Assembly: GCA_948474755.1 (NCBI GenBank)
Contig: CAOLHI010000414.1
Coordinates: forward strand, 124,001 to 188,000
Length of the DNA stretch: 64,000 bases
Source of the DNA: Ctenosaura bakeri
Lineage: Eukaryota > Chordata > Lepidosauria > Squamata > Iguanidae
Reading direction: 5' to 3'
In this document: positions 34,440-45,659 of the stretch, in pieces
Layout: each line of letters starts with the position of its first letter
Numbering within the stretch: position 1 is the stretch's first letter
Position numbers and translations under genes: made by a program
The notes under the pieces: model-generated
The model's database searches: none
What the model was told of the DNA's origin: nothing
The model's input: only the letters and a program-made list of their open reading frames with translations

Positions 34440-35450
34440 CAGGAGTCAGACAGGGAACTATCGCATATTAATATACAGGAAAATTTCTGGATGCTGCCGG
34501 TCTCAAAAGTGAGGTGGGTGGTGATTATGGAAAAATATTGTTACAGAAATGATTTAGGAAGATAGGCAGGCAAGCAGGATCTTCCTAAAGATACTGAGTT
34601 AGTGCTGGCATTGCATTTGTGTCATTTCCATGTTAAGTTGGGCTTTTTCTCCCTGGCTTGTAAAGTGGGAATTTATTTCACTGGTCATTTGTTTTATTCT
34701 TGTCTTCTTGCTGATTTTATTACTCTTTGAAACTGCTGCTTCATTGTTGCAGCAACATTTCAATTGTTTTGTTGCTAAATTGATAAAATCTAAAATGCTT
34801 TATCAGATGTCGCTCTTGGGACCACTGGAAAACTTGATTGAAAGGCAGTTTAATTAAAAAATAAAAAAGAAACACAAATTAATAACTTGCCACATAAAAA
34901 CATGGCAATATACCTGGGTTTTCCAGTAGACATGTACACTACATAAGCATGCTGAAGCCTGAGTTTGTAAATCGATGTCTTCTGAATTTGTATTTTACTT
35001 ATCTACATTAATGTATGTGGAGTAATAAAAGTTTTCTAAAAGATATTTTTAAAAGTTTTAAAAAGTCTTTTTTTAAAAAAGAAAAAACAACTCAGCATAT
35101 GAAATTCCCTCATGCCATGTCCTGCCTTTTCCATTTTGTGGAATGCCATGCCTGCTATTAGTTCTATATGTAATAGTCCTATGTATAATTAATGCAATAT
35201 ATTAATAGTACTATATGAATACATAATTCCCATTGTCAACAACAATAGCAGAGCAGCAACCATAATGATAAAGGTTAATATAATGATAAACCATAATCAT
35301 ACTTAAATGAAAAAAATAAAATTACTATGAAGCACTTTTGTATATGAAAATAATAAAGAAATGCTTAATGAAAAGTTGATCTAGTACTTTTTTTGTAGTG
35401 CAAAAAGGCTTTATAGTCTCTGTCTTTCTTCTTTTCCAGTTAGCCCTTCA
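34440..35450. other. No gene recognised; possible LINE tail
   Basis: About 34619-34870 is T-rich and ends GGCAGTTTAATTAAAAAATA, which may be an L2-like 3' tail. The remainder is AT-rich with no recognised feature. Confidence 0.35.
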
Positions 35451-35451
35451 A

Positions 35452-35535
35452 TAGGGATGGGCAACCTTTAAGGCTCTGGAAGCTATTTTTTGCCCTCCCC
35501 TGGTGGGCCACACAGATATTCCAATCCCACAACAC
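35452..35535. mobile_element. hAT-like MITE fragment
   Basis: ATAGGGATGGGCAACCTTTA, then a CTGGTGGGCCACAC block matches the end of the 15416-15552 family. Confidence 0.45.
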
Positions 35536-35859
35536 TCTCTGAAAGGAAATGTTGACACCAGAATGGCAGACTGAATTCCTTGAAGCCTCTGGGGAGCGTG
35601 ATTTGCCAGCTGCATTTAAATTTAATTTTGCCCAAGGAGCTCAAGGAGCTGTTTCAGACGCAAAGAAAGAAAAACCTTTTTTTTAAAAAAAAAAATAATA
35701 ACATAAAATGACTGGAGTGTTTCAAGCAACAGCTGCCTTCTCTAGGAACTGTCCAGGGTCCTGTACGATATGATAACATTCATCCCACCTACCCGGAACC
35801 TATACTTGGCATTTCATTTCCTCACCAGCTTGCATTCCCAAACATTGCTGAGCAATGTT

Positions 35860-36240
35860 GTTGCCATTTGACTTCAAGTTCACTTCAATTTACGCCAACC
35901 CAAAGTATGAGAGGACTCAAGAACTCCAGGCATCATATGCACTGCTCCGATCTTGCAAAAGGGCTGCAGCTTCCTTGGTTGAATCAATTCACCCGCGCTA
36001 CCATCTTCCTCTCTTTCTCAGTTTAGGGAAAGGCCAGACCTGATTTGCTCTAGGACTCATTTACGTGTCTTTTTAGTGGTGCACAGAATCCACAGAAGTC
36101 CTCTCTGGCATCATAGTTCAAATGAATTGATCTTCTTCCTTTGGCTTTCTTCACTGTCTAGCTTTCGCAGCCATGCATAGAAATCAGAAATACTGTGGCA
36201 TGGGTGATTCAGCCTTTGGTACTCAATAATTTATACTAAC
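35860..36240 (-). mobile_element. BovB-like (RTE) LINE fragment
   Basis: On the plus strand: GATCTTGCAAAAGGGCTGCAG, CTTCCTTGGTTGAATCAATT, then CTTTCGCAGCCATGCATAG and AAATCAGAAATACTGTGGCA, the same order as in the better copy at 60930-61350. Coding potential is destroyed. Confidence 0.6.
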
Positions 36241-36241
36241 A

Positions 36242-36472
36242 TATATATATGTTGGGGACTACAGTGAATTTTTGACCACTGACCATGCTGAACCTTTACT
36301 TTTGTACATACACACTGGGGTGCCCAACAATATATGATGACCCAAGATTGGGAACTGCTGTGCTATGACTTCCTGTTGACAGATCACTCGCACTGAGGAC
36401 ACCTTTCTCTAGTCCTTAATGTGTTGGTAGAAAATCTTGAGACATGAGAATTAAGCTGTCATTGAGCTGCGA
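36242..36472. other. No gene recognised
   Basis: Short unique-looking interval with an ATATATAT run at 36241-36250. Confidence 0.4.
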
Positions 36473-36572
36473 AAAGTTACTTTTTGGAGTACAGCTCCCA
36501 GAAAACACCGCCACCATTGTGATGACTGGGGGATTCTGGGAACTGTAATTGAAAAAGTAACTTTTCCATGCT
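36473..36572. mobile_element. Short palindromic MITE
   Basis: GAAAAGTTACTTTTTGGAGT, then ACAGCTCCCAGAA at the left is answered by TTCTGGGAACTGTAATTGA, then AAAAGTAACTTTTCC at the right. Related decayed copies may lie at 48588-48672 and 52240-52330. Confidence 0.75.
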
Positions 36573-37960
36573 CCAGACCCTCTCTGGGTCTCACATGAAA
36601 TAGTTTTCACAAAATAGTTTTCTGGATGCAGAAGGCTAGTGTCCCTTCTCCATGACACCATAATTTGGTGGTTTCCCTGCCTTGTGCAATTTTTCCCTCA
36701 TTCCAGAAAGTTCAAATGCATCTCCAGAGGCTGAGTCACTGGCAGTAAGAGTTTTAAAATGTTTGTTTATTTTTTTTTATCCTACCTTTTTGACTTTGGC
36801 CCCATCCATCTTGTGGTCCCCAAAAACTTGTCTGAAATGGAATTCAACCCTCAGGCTGAAAGAGGTCCCATGCCATTGCTCAAATACAGAGGACAGCATA
36901 TGATAAGGGCTGGAAGACCATTTCTGGCACTACCCATTTCTCAGTGGGCTGCACTGATGAAATCAGCAGTGAACAGAAGTGATGTTTCAGGTGATCGGAA
37001 GTCACTTCTGGCAACTTCTAGAAGTAATGGTTTCTTGTTTTGGGTGGCTATTGCAAACAGCACCCACAGGACCCTAGAGGCAATTTTTAGTCAAAAAGCT
37101 CATTTTTTCAGCCAAATTTTTTTAAAATATTGGGGTTTCATGCATCTGGGAAGGCGAAGGCTGCACAGGACTCCAAATTCTTGAGGCAGTTTGTGGATCA
37201 CACAGTTCTCACTGTTGCTTTAATCACTCTTCAAGATTTACAGCCTGTGGACTGTCAACACATTGGTTTAAAGTGCATCTTAATGGACTTTTCCATATTC
37301 TGTGGAGATTAAGGAATTATAGAAAACGCAGTGTTGACTGTTAGGCAAACAGTACAAGCCTTATGTGGTATCATATGGTTTGCAGAGACTGTTCACTCCC
37401 AAAAGTTTTTGAAGGAGGAAGAAAAAGAGTAGTTATCTTTTCCATGCAAGATGCTCTGCTCTGCTCCACAGTATGCACAAAGTCTGTTTGTATATGAATG
37501 ATTTTAAAATGCACACTCATGGTGTAGAGAAGGTGCCAAGAGCAATTATATGATTAGGTTTTGCAGTCTTTTAAGTCTGATGAGTCAGGATGTTCCTTGG
37601 ATAAAGGCTCTTACTCTAATTTGTTTAAATTGTAGCCAGTGGCATAATTCAGTGACCAAGTCACTTCAGGTCATCATCTGCAACTGTGATTTTGGATGAA
37701 GACCAGGTGCAAGTCAGAATTCTAACAGTTATTTTTAGAACGATGTCCAGAATGCTTGAATACTACACTTTTGTGCAGATTTTTTTCAACCTCTCTTCTC
37801 AAGAGTCTGCACAAACACATACCCTGAACCCATGGTAATCTTCTGGAAGTCACAGATACTGATATATTCCATATGCAGGAAGAAAGAGAAATGGTCTTAA
37901 ATTATTTTCATTTATAATGTTACATAATGTTGTATACAATACAATAGTGTATTGTACACA
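36573..37960. other. No gene recognised
   Basis: Unique-looking DNA. The 141-codon frame at 36759-37184 has no domain, and its codon use resembles surrounding non-coding DNA. A weak L2-like tail on the minus strand may lie at 36755-36840. Confidence 0.4.
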
Positions 37961-37964
37961 ATGG

Positions 37965-38850
37965 TGTAGGAGATTTCAATGCTTATGAAAGCTGGACAAT
38001 GAAAGAAAATGACTCTAGATAATCAACACATCTAAGATGTGTGCTGGAGGAGAGTTCTGCATGGACTGCCAAAAAGACCAATGAATGGATCCAAGAGCAA
38101 ATCAAACCTGAACCTTCCCTAGAACCCAAATTGACTAAACTATGGCCATTTCCACATTAGTATTTAAAAATGGTGCAGAGCGACCTCCAGCGGAGGTATT
38201 CTGCACCATAGAGTGGACTGGGGTGGACTACTTTTTGTAATTCCACACCTCAATCCACGCAGGACTGACCGGAACTGATCGCGTGGTGTGTTTTTTTAAA
38301 AACTCTTTTTAGAGGTTTTTAAAAAGCATGGAGCGCGCAACCCCGTGCCGCTCCGTCGCCCAGCTCTGAAGCAGATTTGCAGGTCTGCGCAAGTGCGTGC
38401 CTGCAGATCTGCCAGGGGTGGGCTTCTGACTGGCGAGCTTCTCCAGTTGGTGGAGAGCCTCCACCAACCGGAAGCCTCCATTTGGGATGCCGGAGGACTG
38501 CGGAGCAGCAATGTTGCGCTGCTCCGCATGGCGACAGACTCACCCGGCCACTGGTAAGCTCCGTTTTCGGGCGTTTTCGGGCATTCCCCCCCACATGCGG
38601 AAAGGGCCTATGACTGTGGTACTTTGAACATATGACATGACATGCTTCATCAGAAAAGATGATAATGCTGTGGAAAAGAGAGTGAAAAAGAGGAAAACTG
38701 CATGATGGGGAGACTGAACTAAGGATGCAACCAAGGAAGTCATGGTCCTGAGTTGGCTAGACCTCATCAGGGCTGTTAATACAAGGATCTCTCAGAGATC
38801 ATTCATAGGACCCCCGTAGACCAAAACCAATTTTATGGCACATAACAATA
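37965..38850 (+). mobile_element. BovB-like LINE split by a GGCC-ended transposon
   Basis: 37965-38143 and 38609-38850 align in order with the uninterrupted BovB-like segment at 63225-63595: CCAAAAAGACCAATGAATGG, CCTGAACCTTCCCTAG, then after the insert GGTACTTTGAACATATGACA. The target was CTAAACTATGACTG; the insert has duplicated TAT. Confidence 0.75.
38144..38608. mobile_element. GGCC-ended transposon, 465 bp subfamily
   Basis: The ends are GGCCATTTCCACATT and GCGGAAAGGGCC, with TAT duplicated at 38141-38143 and 38609-38611. The GC-rich interior has an inverted match GAGCTTCTCCAGTTGGTGGA and CTCCACCAACCGG. The whole element is homologous, in opposite orientation, to 49548-50010. No transposase frame. 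Confidence 0.87.
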
Positions 38851-39448
38851 ATGGATTAAAAAGGGTTGGGGGATCAATTTTGCTTCCACTTCAGGACCTG
38901 TCTGCAGGTTACACCACTCCCTGATAAAACTGGAAGTGGCCAAAAAAATCACATCAGGTTTTTCACTTAAAGGCAGTGAGTACATTATGATTTTAAGGGT
39001 AGCCTAGGCTTCCAGGAACATCATTAGCCATTTTATGTTAATTTTTCCTCCACGTGTGGTTGGGGCTTGGGGGTGGGGGATTAGAATGAGTGATGAGGCC
39101 ACATGCAGTACACAGACTGTGTGCTGCCCAGCCCTGGTGTATAATATTCCTGATCCATAGCATAAGGTAACAACTGGACAAGAAACCCTTAAGAACAATG
39201 GTTGTTCTTACATTCCAAATTGTCCTGAATCCTGTCTAAATGTATGTGTTGCTTTCCAGTTAAGCACTGAACGGCTTGAATCCCATTGAATAGTCCCAAA
39301 TACAGCAGACCTGTTGAATCAGTGGTTGAATGGTGAATCCAGATATAGGTTTATTTAATGGATCTACTCTAGCTAGGACTATCAGTCAGATTCACACCAG
39401 TGTCATGAACTTTCTTGCCATTATTGGGCTCAACTTTGTTCAGTCAAA
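38851..39448. other. No gene recognised; small palindromic repeat
   Basis: About 39285-39400 is a copy of a small palindromic family (CAGCAGACCTGTTGAATCAG against AATGGATCTACTCTAGCTAG). The rest is unique-looking. Confidence 0.45.
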
Positions 39449-39450
39449 TA

Positions 39451-39673
39451 CATTTTTTTCGCATTGCACAATTATATCATGATGATTCTCCCTTAGCTGC
39501 CATGGCCCCATCCCACAAAATCCTGAGATTTGCAGTTTAGGGAGATCTTTTCTTTTTTTTTCAGCCGGAGACTCCTAGAACCTCATCAAACTACAAACCT
39601 CAGGGTTCTTTAAAATACTACCATGGCAGCTGAAGTAGAATCATAGTGCTATAACTGTGTAGTGTGAAAAGAC
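39451..39673. mobile_element. Old GGCC-ended MITE
   Basis: TTTTCGCATTGCACAATTAT at the left and CATAGTGCTATAACTGTGTA, then GTGTGAAAAGACC at the right. The arms show CTGCCATGGCCCCATCCCAC and CTACCATGGCAGC. Terminal bases are worn, with no clear duplication. Confidence 0.65.
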
Positions 39674-39944
39674 CCTCTGTCTCATCAGTGTAAAAAACAA
39701 AGAGCAGCTTGTTGTATGGAACAGAGTTCTAAATCCAAAAATAACCTCAGACTTCCTCCATCGTGTACAGTTTTTTCACAGCTTGCTTTGACGTTTTTTT
39801 ATGTTATAATATGTGACTGAATGAATTTAGCATGCATGAAACCTGCTTTGTGGCTAAATCTGAATAGATTTACTTACAAAAACAATACAACTTGGTTATA
39901 TACATCTTAACTTTATTCAAAAAACCTAGGAATCCCTTTTTCTT

Positions 39945-40570
39945 TTGCCAATGAAACTGCATCTGTTGCTTGTTCTTTTGTGCCCTGCTTCCATTTTTCA
40001 CAATGCTGCATTCAGCAGTAATCTGCCATCTTACTAATGTGCCACTGGCCTTTGTATCTCTTTTCCATCTTCTTAATGCCTTGATGGAAATGTTTTCCCT
40101 ATTTCTCACTTTACTGTACCTAGCCTTTCTGTGAAAAAGTCCATGTGCACATTCAAGAAATGAATTTTAATACTCATAGAGCATCCCAAGTCTTTGAATT
40201 TTTCCAACATGTTTTCAATAATGAGTGCACAGCCAGGTCCTTATTATTCCCAAGGAACTTAGTAACCACACTATTGAAGGAACTCCAAACCTCTTTTCTA
40301 CTTTAGTCGTCACACATGCGAAGTTTTTATTTAACAGGAATATTCTAATGTCAGGGCCAAAAAATACTTTAATTTTGCTTCTGACACGTTAGGGAAATTC
40401 TTGCAAGGTCCTTACAGAATTCTCCATTTTTTTGTATTCATTAGCAAACTCTTTTATTAGGCCCAGTTTTATATGAAGAGGTAGCAGAAATATTTTCTTT
40501 GTGTCTACTAGATTTTTTAATATTCTTGCTTCCAGGTTCAAAACACTTTAATTTGCTGATATGAAACACA
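39945..40570 (-). pseudogene. Relic of a mobile-element-type open reading frame
   Basis: Translating the minus strand in shifting frames gives one ordered series of motifs: LVDTKK (40494-40511), LLPLHIKLGLIKEF (its core LLPLHIKLGL at 40458-40487), a KIKVFFGPDIR segment, VVTKFLGNNK (FLGNNK near 40240-40257), LGCSMSIKIHFL (about 40154-40187), FHQGIKKMEKRYKGQW (about 40041-40089) and MADYC (40015-40029). I recall the same motif order from a large group of unannotated, transposon-like proteins scattered in arthropod, cnidarian and vertebrate genomes. At least three frameshifts and several stops break it, so no protein can be made. The element class and boundaries are unknown; I saw no terminal repeats. 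Confidence 0.7.
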
Positions 40571-40699
40571 AGAATCCATTCAAAAGCACTAAAAAAAAAT
40601 CACACTAGTCAATTAGTGTCCACACTGATGATTCCATTCTAACAATTTCCACAGGGATAGTTGTATTAATCCATTGCAGGAAAAATGACAGTCTGTGTT

Positions 40700-40985
40700 G
40701 CCTTGATGTGTTCTGTCAGAAATTTGCTCTAATAAATGTGTTAGTCTTTAGGGTGCCATTGAACTCATTGTTATATTTGCTACAACAGGCAAATACAGTT
40801 ACTCCTCACTGGATTCTCTTTGAAATGACACTTTACAAAGCAATGTGTAGTGCTTGAGTACTATTACAGCAGTTTCTCTGGGTGTGAACATTTCTCTGGA
40901 CAGTATGCAAAGGGATCTTGTAGTACCTTTGAGACTAACTGAGAAAAAGAAGTTGCTAGCATAGCTAAGTCTTTGTTTTTGTCTG
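40700..40985. repeat. Dispersed repeat tails
   Basis: GTTAGTCTTTAGGGTGCCAT (about 40740) and, in inverted sense, GGATCTTGTAGTACCTTTGA, then GACTAACTGAGAAAAAGAAG (about 40913) belong to a widespread amniote repeat terminus also seen near 24885. The two pieces are in opposite orientations. Confidence 0.5.
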
Positions 40986-41560
40986 AACAGTGAGTTTCAA
41001 GGAAAGAAATGCAGTTTGACGTGTAACACCTGAGGGATATATTTTTCAGTATTTGCCAGACCGATAAGGAAACTGTGAAGCATCCATGTGGAAGATGTGT
41101 GAGTCTCATAAAGAAATGTGCCTTACATTTCTGTTACATTTTAAATATTTGTTGAAGGAATTTGAGCACCTTCAGTGGAAAACTAAACATCCACACAATA
41201 GTCAAAACTTTTATGGCTTGATGGACATAAAGATATACGTACGTCCCTTTATTGGACTTCTCCCTGGGGTAAGGGGTCAATAAAGCTCACTTCTGTAAAT
41301 TGTAAATAAAACTATTAAACATGAAAATAGCCTAGAATGCTAGGGAAAACCTGGGAAAAACACAAGGTTTAAAAAATATTTTAAAATGCATCAAAATATG
41401 AAGAACACATTATAGAAATAGAAGACTTACAAATATATTTACTGAGTCCATATTTCTTATGAAAAACAATTAATTTCAATTGTTCTCATGGGCAATTTTG
41501 AGTTTGGTTACTAGAAACATTAACTGATTTAACTGAGCTAGACTGCAAATATCATATATG
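40986..41560. other. No gene recognised
   Basis: AT-rich unique-looking DNA without supported features. Confidence 0.45.
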
Positions 41561-41563
41561 TAT

Positions 41564-41622
41564 TTGTGTGTGTGTATATATATATATATGTATATCTATG
41601 TGTGTGTGTGTGAGTGTATATA
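41564..41622. repeat. Compound TG/TA microsatellite
   Basis: GTGTGTGTG, then TATATATATATATATG, then GTGTGTGTGTGTG with short interruptions. Confidence 0.85.
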
Positions 41623-41739
41623 TCAAATTATCATTAATGTCACTTATAGGTTCGAAACATCTGACCACATATTTTTCTCTTCTGATTTCATAGAATTTAC
41701 ATGACACATAATGGTGCCTTCAACTAGTTTGTTTTCACT

Positions 41740-42100
41740 GGCCCTTTCCGCACATTACCTGCTCGCGGAGGTGGGGGGTGCCGTTCGCACAAGCAGCCTC
41801 TTGCGCGAGGCACTCACATTGCTCCTCCGTTCTCCCGCAGCTGTGTTGCCGGTCACGCAGCCGTTGCGCGAACACCCTGCCCCTTCCTCCCGCAGTGCAA
41901 CCTGGGAGCTGTAGGCTGCATTGGGGGAGGAAGCGTGACCGGCCCGGCTCGCTTACAGCCGAAAATAAAAGAATCTGTGCGTGGCCCGCTTTAGGCTCAT
42001 GAGTGTCGCATAAATGGGAGTGTGTCGTACGGACCACCGCTCCCATTTATGTGACGCTCAAGGGGCCCTCTTGCAAAAGAAACTGCGTGTGAAAAGTGCC
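41740..42100. mobile_element. GGCC-ended transposon, 361 bp, at an LTR border
   Basis: The ends are GGCCCTTTCCGCACATT and GTGTGAAAAGTGCC, with ACT duplicated at 41737-41739 and 42101-42103. The interior is related to 5915-6297 and 53296-53717 (CAAGCAGCCTCTTGCGCGAGG; GCAGTGCAACCTGGGAGC). A stem CTCATGAGTGTCGCATAAAT against ATTTATGTGACGCTCA lies at 41997-42060. The third base of the right ACT is the first base of the LTR-like block that follows. Confidence 0.86.
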
Positions 42101-42102
42101 AC

Positions 42103-42722
42103 TGTCAGAGATGGTTGGATCAAACCTCTAGAAAATATTTTGTGAAGTAAGTGTAACTGTCATGTTGCTTTAATTTTGTTTTAACTGTTTTGCTTTAACT
42201 GTTAAGTGCACCTGGGGAAGGAATGTGACTCAACCCAGTTTGTGCTGAGTCATGCTGATGAGTGCCAGGTGCAGACAATACAAGGGTTGGCCAGGATTGG
42301 CTAGGTGTCTGTATAAAGGTAGCACAGTCCCAGCCAACAATATACATATTGTCTGATGTGTGTCTGCTGGGGGTTCTGCTGGAAAGAGCAGGCTATATAT
42401 GCTGGGTCACCATCTGGACTTTGTAAATATTGTATATATGTTGTAACAAAGAATAAAGAGCCTCCATATTGGAAGACTACAACTTAGAGTTGGTGAGTGT
42501 TCCTGGCTCAGTGCATGTGCTGCTAATGGTGTTCTCTGCTGCTAGGCACACTTCCATAGCTGTGTGTAGCTATCTCTGCTAATCTATAAGGAGTTTTTCC
42601 TAGACTGACTATTCTTGCTTTCCCCCTTTTGTTTGTGGGGGACATTAACACATGCAAAGCTGTTGTTCTGTGGGGACATTCTTATATCTGTCTTCTGTAA
42701 AGGTAGCCTTCATACTCTGACA
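42103..42722 (+). mobile_element. Solo-LTR-like block, 620 bp
   Basis: It begins TGTCAGAG and ends CTCTGACA, an exact 8-bp inverted terminus of the TG...CA type. Inside, TGTATAAAGGTAGC (about 42310) could be the TATA box and GAATAAAGAGCC (about 42450) the polyadenylation signal, in the order expected of U3-R-U5. No flanking duplication is recognisable (the left flank is displaced by the transposon at 41740). No internal retroviral region is present. The class is uncertain. Confidence 0.55.
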
Positions 42723-42845
42723 ATACAAGAATGTAAATGTTGGAAGCAAAGAAGTATTAATACCTGTATAAAGTGACTAGTGAGAGAGAATCTAGAGAGC
42801 AAGCCTGCCCTTTTGTTTCAGTTCTCTGTTTCTTTCTTTGATCTA

Positions 42846-43015
42846 TGCTTTTGTGTGCCTTCAAGTTGTTTCTGACTTATGGTGACCCTAAGGTAAACCT
42901 ATCACAGGATTTTCTGAGGCTGAAAGTGTGTGACACACCATGGGTAAGAAGGGAATTGAACTCTCATCTCCAGAGTCACAGTCCAATGCCTAAACCACTA
43001 TGCTGTCTTGATCTA
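42846..43015 (-). mobile_element. Sauria-type SINE
   Basis: On the plus strand: TGTGTGCCTTCAAGTTGTTT, TGACTTATGGTGACCCTAAG, TATCACAGGATTTTCTGAGG, and a head complement CCTAAACCACTATGCTGTC. An internal part of the body is deleted. Confidence 0.8.
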
Positions 43016-43355
43016 AGTACCTAAGCTTTTTTTGCTTCCTTCCTGTCTGTAAAAGTCACTTCTCTCTTCTTCCAAAAGTTAGCTAGCCCTTCTGTCTCAA
43101 TTTGTCTAGGAAGGAAGGATCTATGAGTCTCCTGCCTCAGGATGACTTACATCCACACATGAGAGCTGGCTTTTAGGAGTTTTTCCCCTGAAATCTTCTT
43201 TTGCCTAACTCCTTCCCTATCCGAAGATGGATTTCCTGAAACAAGTGTAAGTCTCTTCCTGTTTCTTTTAACCTTACAAGAGCACTCTGACTATTTTTCT
43301 CCTGTTTACTACCACAAGCTCATATCACACCAGCTACGCTGCATTCTGCTTGATG
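43016..43355. other. No gene recognised
   Basis: Unique-looking, pyrimidine-rich interval. Confidence 0.4.
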
Positions 43356-43357
43356 TA

Positions 43358-43566
43358 GGACATTTCCGTACTCTGCACTACAGTGTTATAGTGCTATTAT
43401 TCCACTTTCAACATCCTGTGGAATAGTGGGGCTTGTAGTTTCCTGAGGCTCAAGAGTTCTCTGGCTGAGGATTCTAAATGTCCCTCCCTAAACTGCAAAC
43501 CCCAGGATTTCGTAGGATGTTGAAAATGGAATAATAGCACTATAACAGCATAGTGTAGAAATGGCC
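43358..43566. mobile_element. Palindromic MITE, GGCC-ended family, about 209 bp
   Basis: The ends are GGACATTTCCGTACTCTG and AGTGTAGAAATGGCC. The arms carry GTGTTATAGTGCTATTATTC and GAATAATAGCACTATAACAG. The flanking trinucleotides no longer match. Confidence 0.78.
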
Positions 43567-44067
43567 AAAGAAACCGAATATTCCTGCAGTAAGTGCCTTG
43601 CACAGAAAGGACAGTGATCTCAGCAAAGTAGCTCCCTTCCCCATGGTATTTTTTTTTTAAAAGGTAAACTGGAAGAAAATCTAAATACACTAATCACTTT
43701 GATATCCACCCTGGCGCATTATTCCTGCAACTGTCCTTTCATATATTTACAAATTTATGTTATGTCACTAGATACCAAGACCAAATTTTCTCAGGTATTT
43801 GTCACCTCTTGCTAACCAGCTGCTTTAGGAAGCACAGCTTCTTAGCTCTGCTGAACATTGTGTTGCTAATTCACTGACAGAGTGATACATCATGATCCTG
43901 CTGAAAATTTCCATCCACAAAGGTACCGTATCTCTCCACCAAGGCACAGTTCCATTGACACAAAGAAAAGCATTTATCCTGGGCTTAGTAGCTGTACAGG
44001 TGTTTTAATAGGAATTGTGAGAAAGGTCAGGAGGAAAGGATAACCCTCCACACTACATAAAATCATA

Positions 44068-44272
44068 GGGCCTTTCTGCACTACACTGTTATCATGCTAT
44101 TATTCCATTTTCGACATCATCCTACGGAATCCTGAGATTTGCAGTTTAGTGAGGGGCATTTAGAATTCTCAGCTAAATAGTTTTTTGGCCTCAGTAAACT
44201 ACAAATCCCAGAATTCCACAGGATATTGAAAATGGAATAATGGCATTGTAACAGTGTACTGTGGAAAGGCCC
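44068..44272. mobile_element. Palindromic MITE, GGCC-ended family, about 205 bp
   Basis: The ends are GGGCCTTTCTGCACTACAC and GTGTACTGTGGAAAGGCCC. The inner arms TTCGACATCATCCTACGGAA and TTCCACAGGATATTGAAAAT are imperfect complements. No matching duplication. Confidence 0.78.
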
Positions 44273-44463
44273 TTCGACTACTCAGAATGGAAGAATAATA
44301 ACCAAAGAGGGAAAGGCAAGGTGCTAGTCCTGATGGTGGCTGCACTTGTACTTTAATTCTTCCTTCTATTTCCTGAAAAAGAAAATTCAGTATACTTTAT
44401 GTTGATCCCTCAAGGTCTCAATCTGAGTTAACTTTATTTCATATGAACTTAGAAATCTGCATT

Positions 44464-44630
44464 ATACCAGCTTACAGCATTGGTCTCTTTGGCTTAGTAT
44501 ACAGTATTGCCTACACTGACTGGCAGCTAGTCTTCAGGGTTTCATACAGGATTTGTTCCCAGTTCTGCTTTCTGGAGAGCACACCTGGGAACTTCTAAAT
44601 ACAATGTTATATTCTCTACCAGTAAGCAAT
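44464..44630 (-). mobile_element. tRNA-headed SINE, second family
   Basis: TATTGCCTACACTGACTGGC, then AGCTAGTCTTCAGGGTTTCA and a worn head TATTCTCTACCAGTAAGC align with 24014-24225. Confidence 0.6.
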
Positions 44631-44959
44631 ATCCTTTTTTCATATATGGAAAAATTTCCTCCCAGGATCAGAGAACTGTGGTCCAAAAAAAAAAAAAAGA
44701 TTATTAACTTTTCTCTGCCGAAGAACACATTTCTCCAATTTTGTTGTGCTCGTTGATTCTTATTACTTCTGCATCTGGACTGACTAAAGTTCAAATATAG
44801 CAATGTATCCCAAATGGTGTTACATTCCTGCACACATGTGGTATGGTTTCATTGGCAAATATTATTTAATTGGCAACTACTTTAATTGGTATTGATATAA
44901 AATGGAACCTGAGGTTACTGGAAAATCAAGCTGGACAGAGTAAAATTACTGACTGAAAA

Positions 44960-45655
44960 TGTCTGATTGCAAGGCAGGTCAGCCAACACCCCCTCTAGGC
45001 ATAACTGAAATCATTGGCAGGCAGATTACCAAGCGATTCTGGAGATAATAGGCTTAAACTGAAGCTGGAAGATTTCTTTGCAGAAAAGGGAAGTTCCCAC
45101 CAAATAGTGATTGTTTCAACCCTGTTTCCTCACACCTGGATATTTTCCTGCATTATCCCTCAAATGTCATCACAATACAGAGCTCTTATGACAGCCATTA
45201 CCTCTTTGTCACTTATACACTAAGACCATTAACTCCATCTGGACCCCCTTGTCTGTTTTGCAACTCCTATTGTCCATTCAGCTGGAAAGTCATTTGCACC
45301 CATACCCGTAGCGTAGTTTTTGGGTATAAAATCCCTCAGTTTTGAGCAATTCAGTGCAGTCTCTCACCTTACTGAATGCCATGCTGTTGGTCTGATTCTC
45401 GAATGAGACCTGTCATTAGGCGCAAACCTAAGGCACATTGCTGTTTTCTATGCTGCTCTCTGGAACAAAAATGATCACCCAAACCCTAGAATTCCTCTAG
45501 CTACAACTTTCCTCCCTTATCCTTCAGTTAGCTCTTATGTGAGTGTGTGTGAGCTTGGATCTTTTGCGTGTGTGTGTATCTTCCATTAAAACACATTTTC
45601 AGTTTACATTTTGGAATCTTTGGCTGGTTCTTTCCTGTTAACCTCGTAAACATTG
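44960..45655 (+). mobile_element. Possible LTR relic
   Basis: GGGTATAAAATCCCTCAG (about 45326) resembles a TATA box. About 260 bases on, CATTAAAACACATTTTC and CCTCGTAAACATTGGTGG resemble the end of an LTR next to a primer-binding site. The start is not clear and no terminal repeat pair was confirmed. Confidence 0.3.
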
Positions 45656-45659
45656 GTGG

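Noticed and set aside
36759..37184. 141-codon plus-strand frame as an exon
   Set aside because: No family resemblance. It starts in an L2-like T-rich tail and lacks convincing splice sites.
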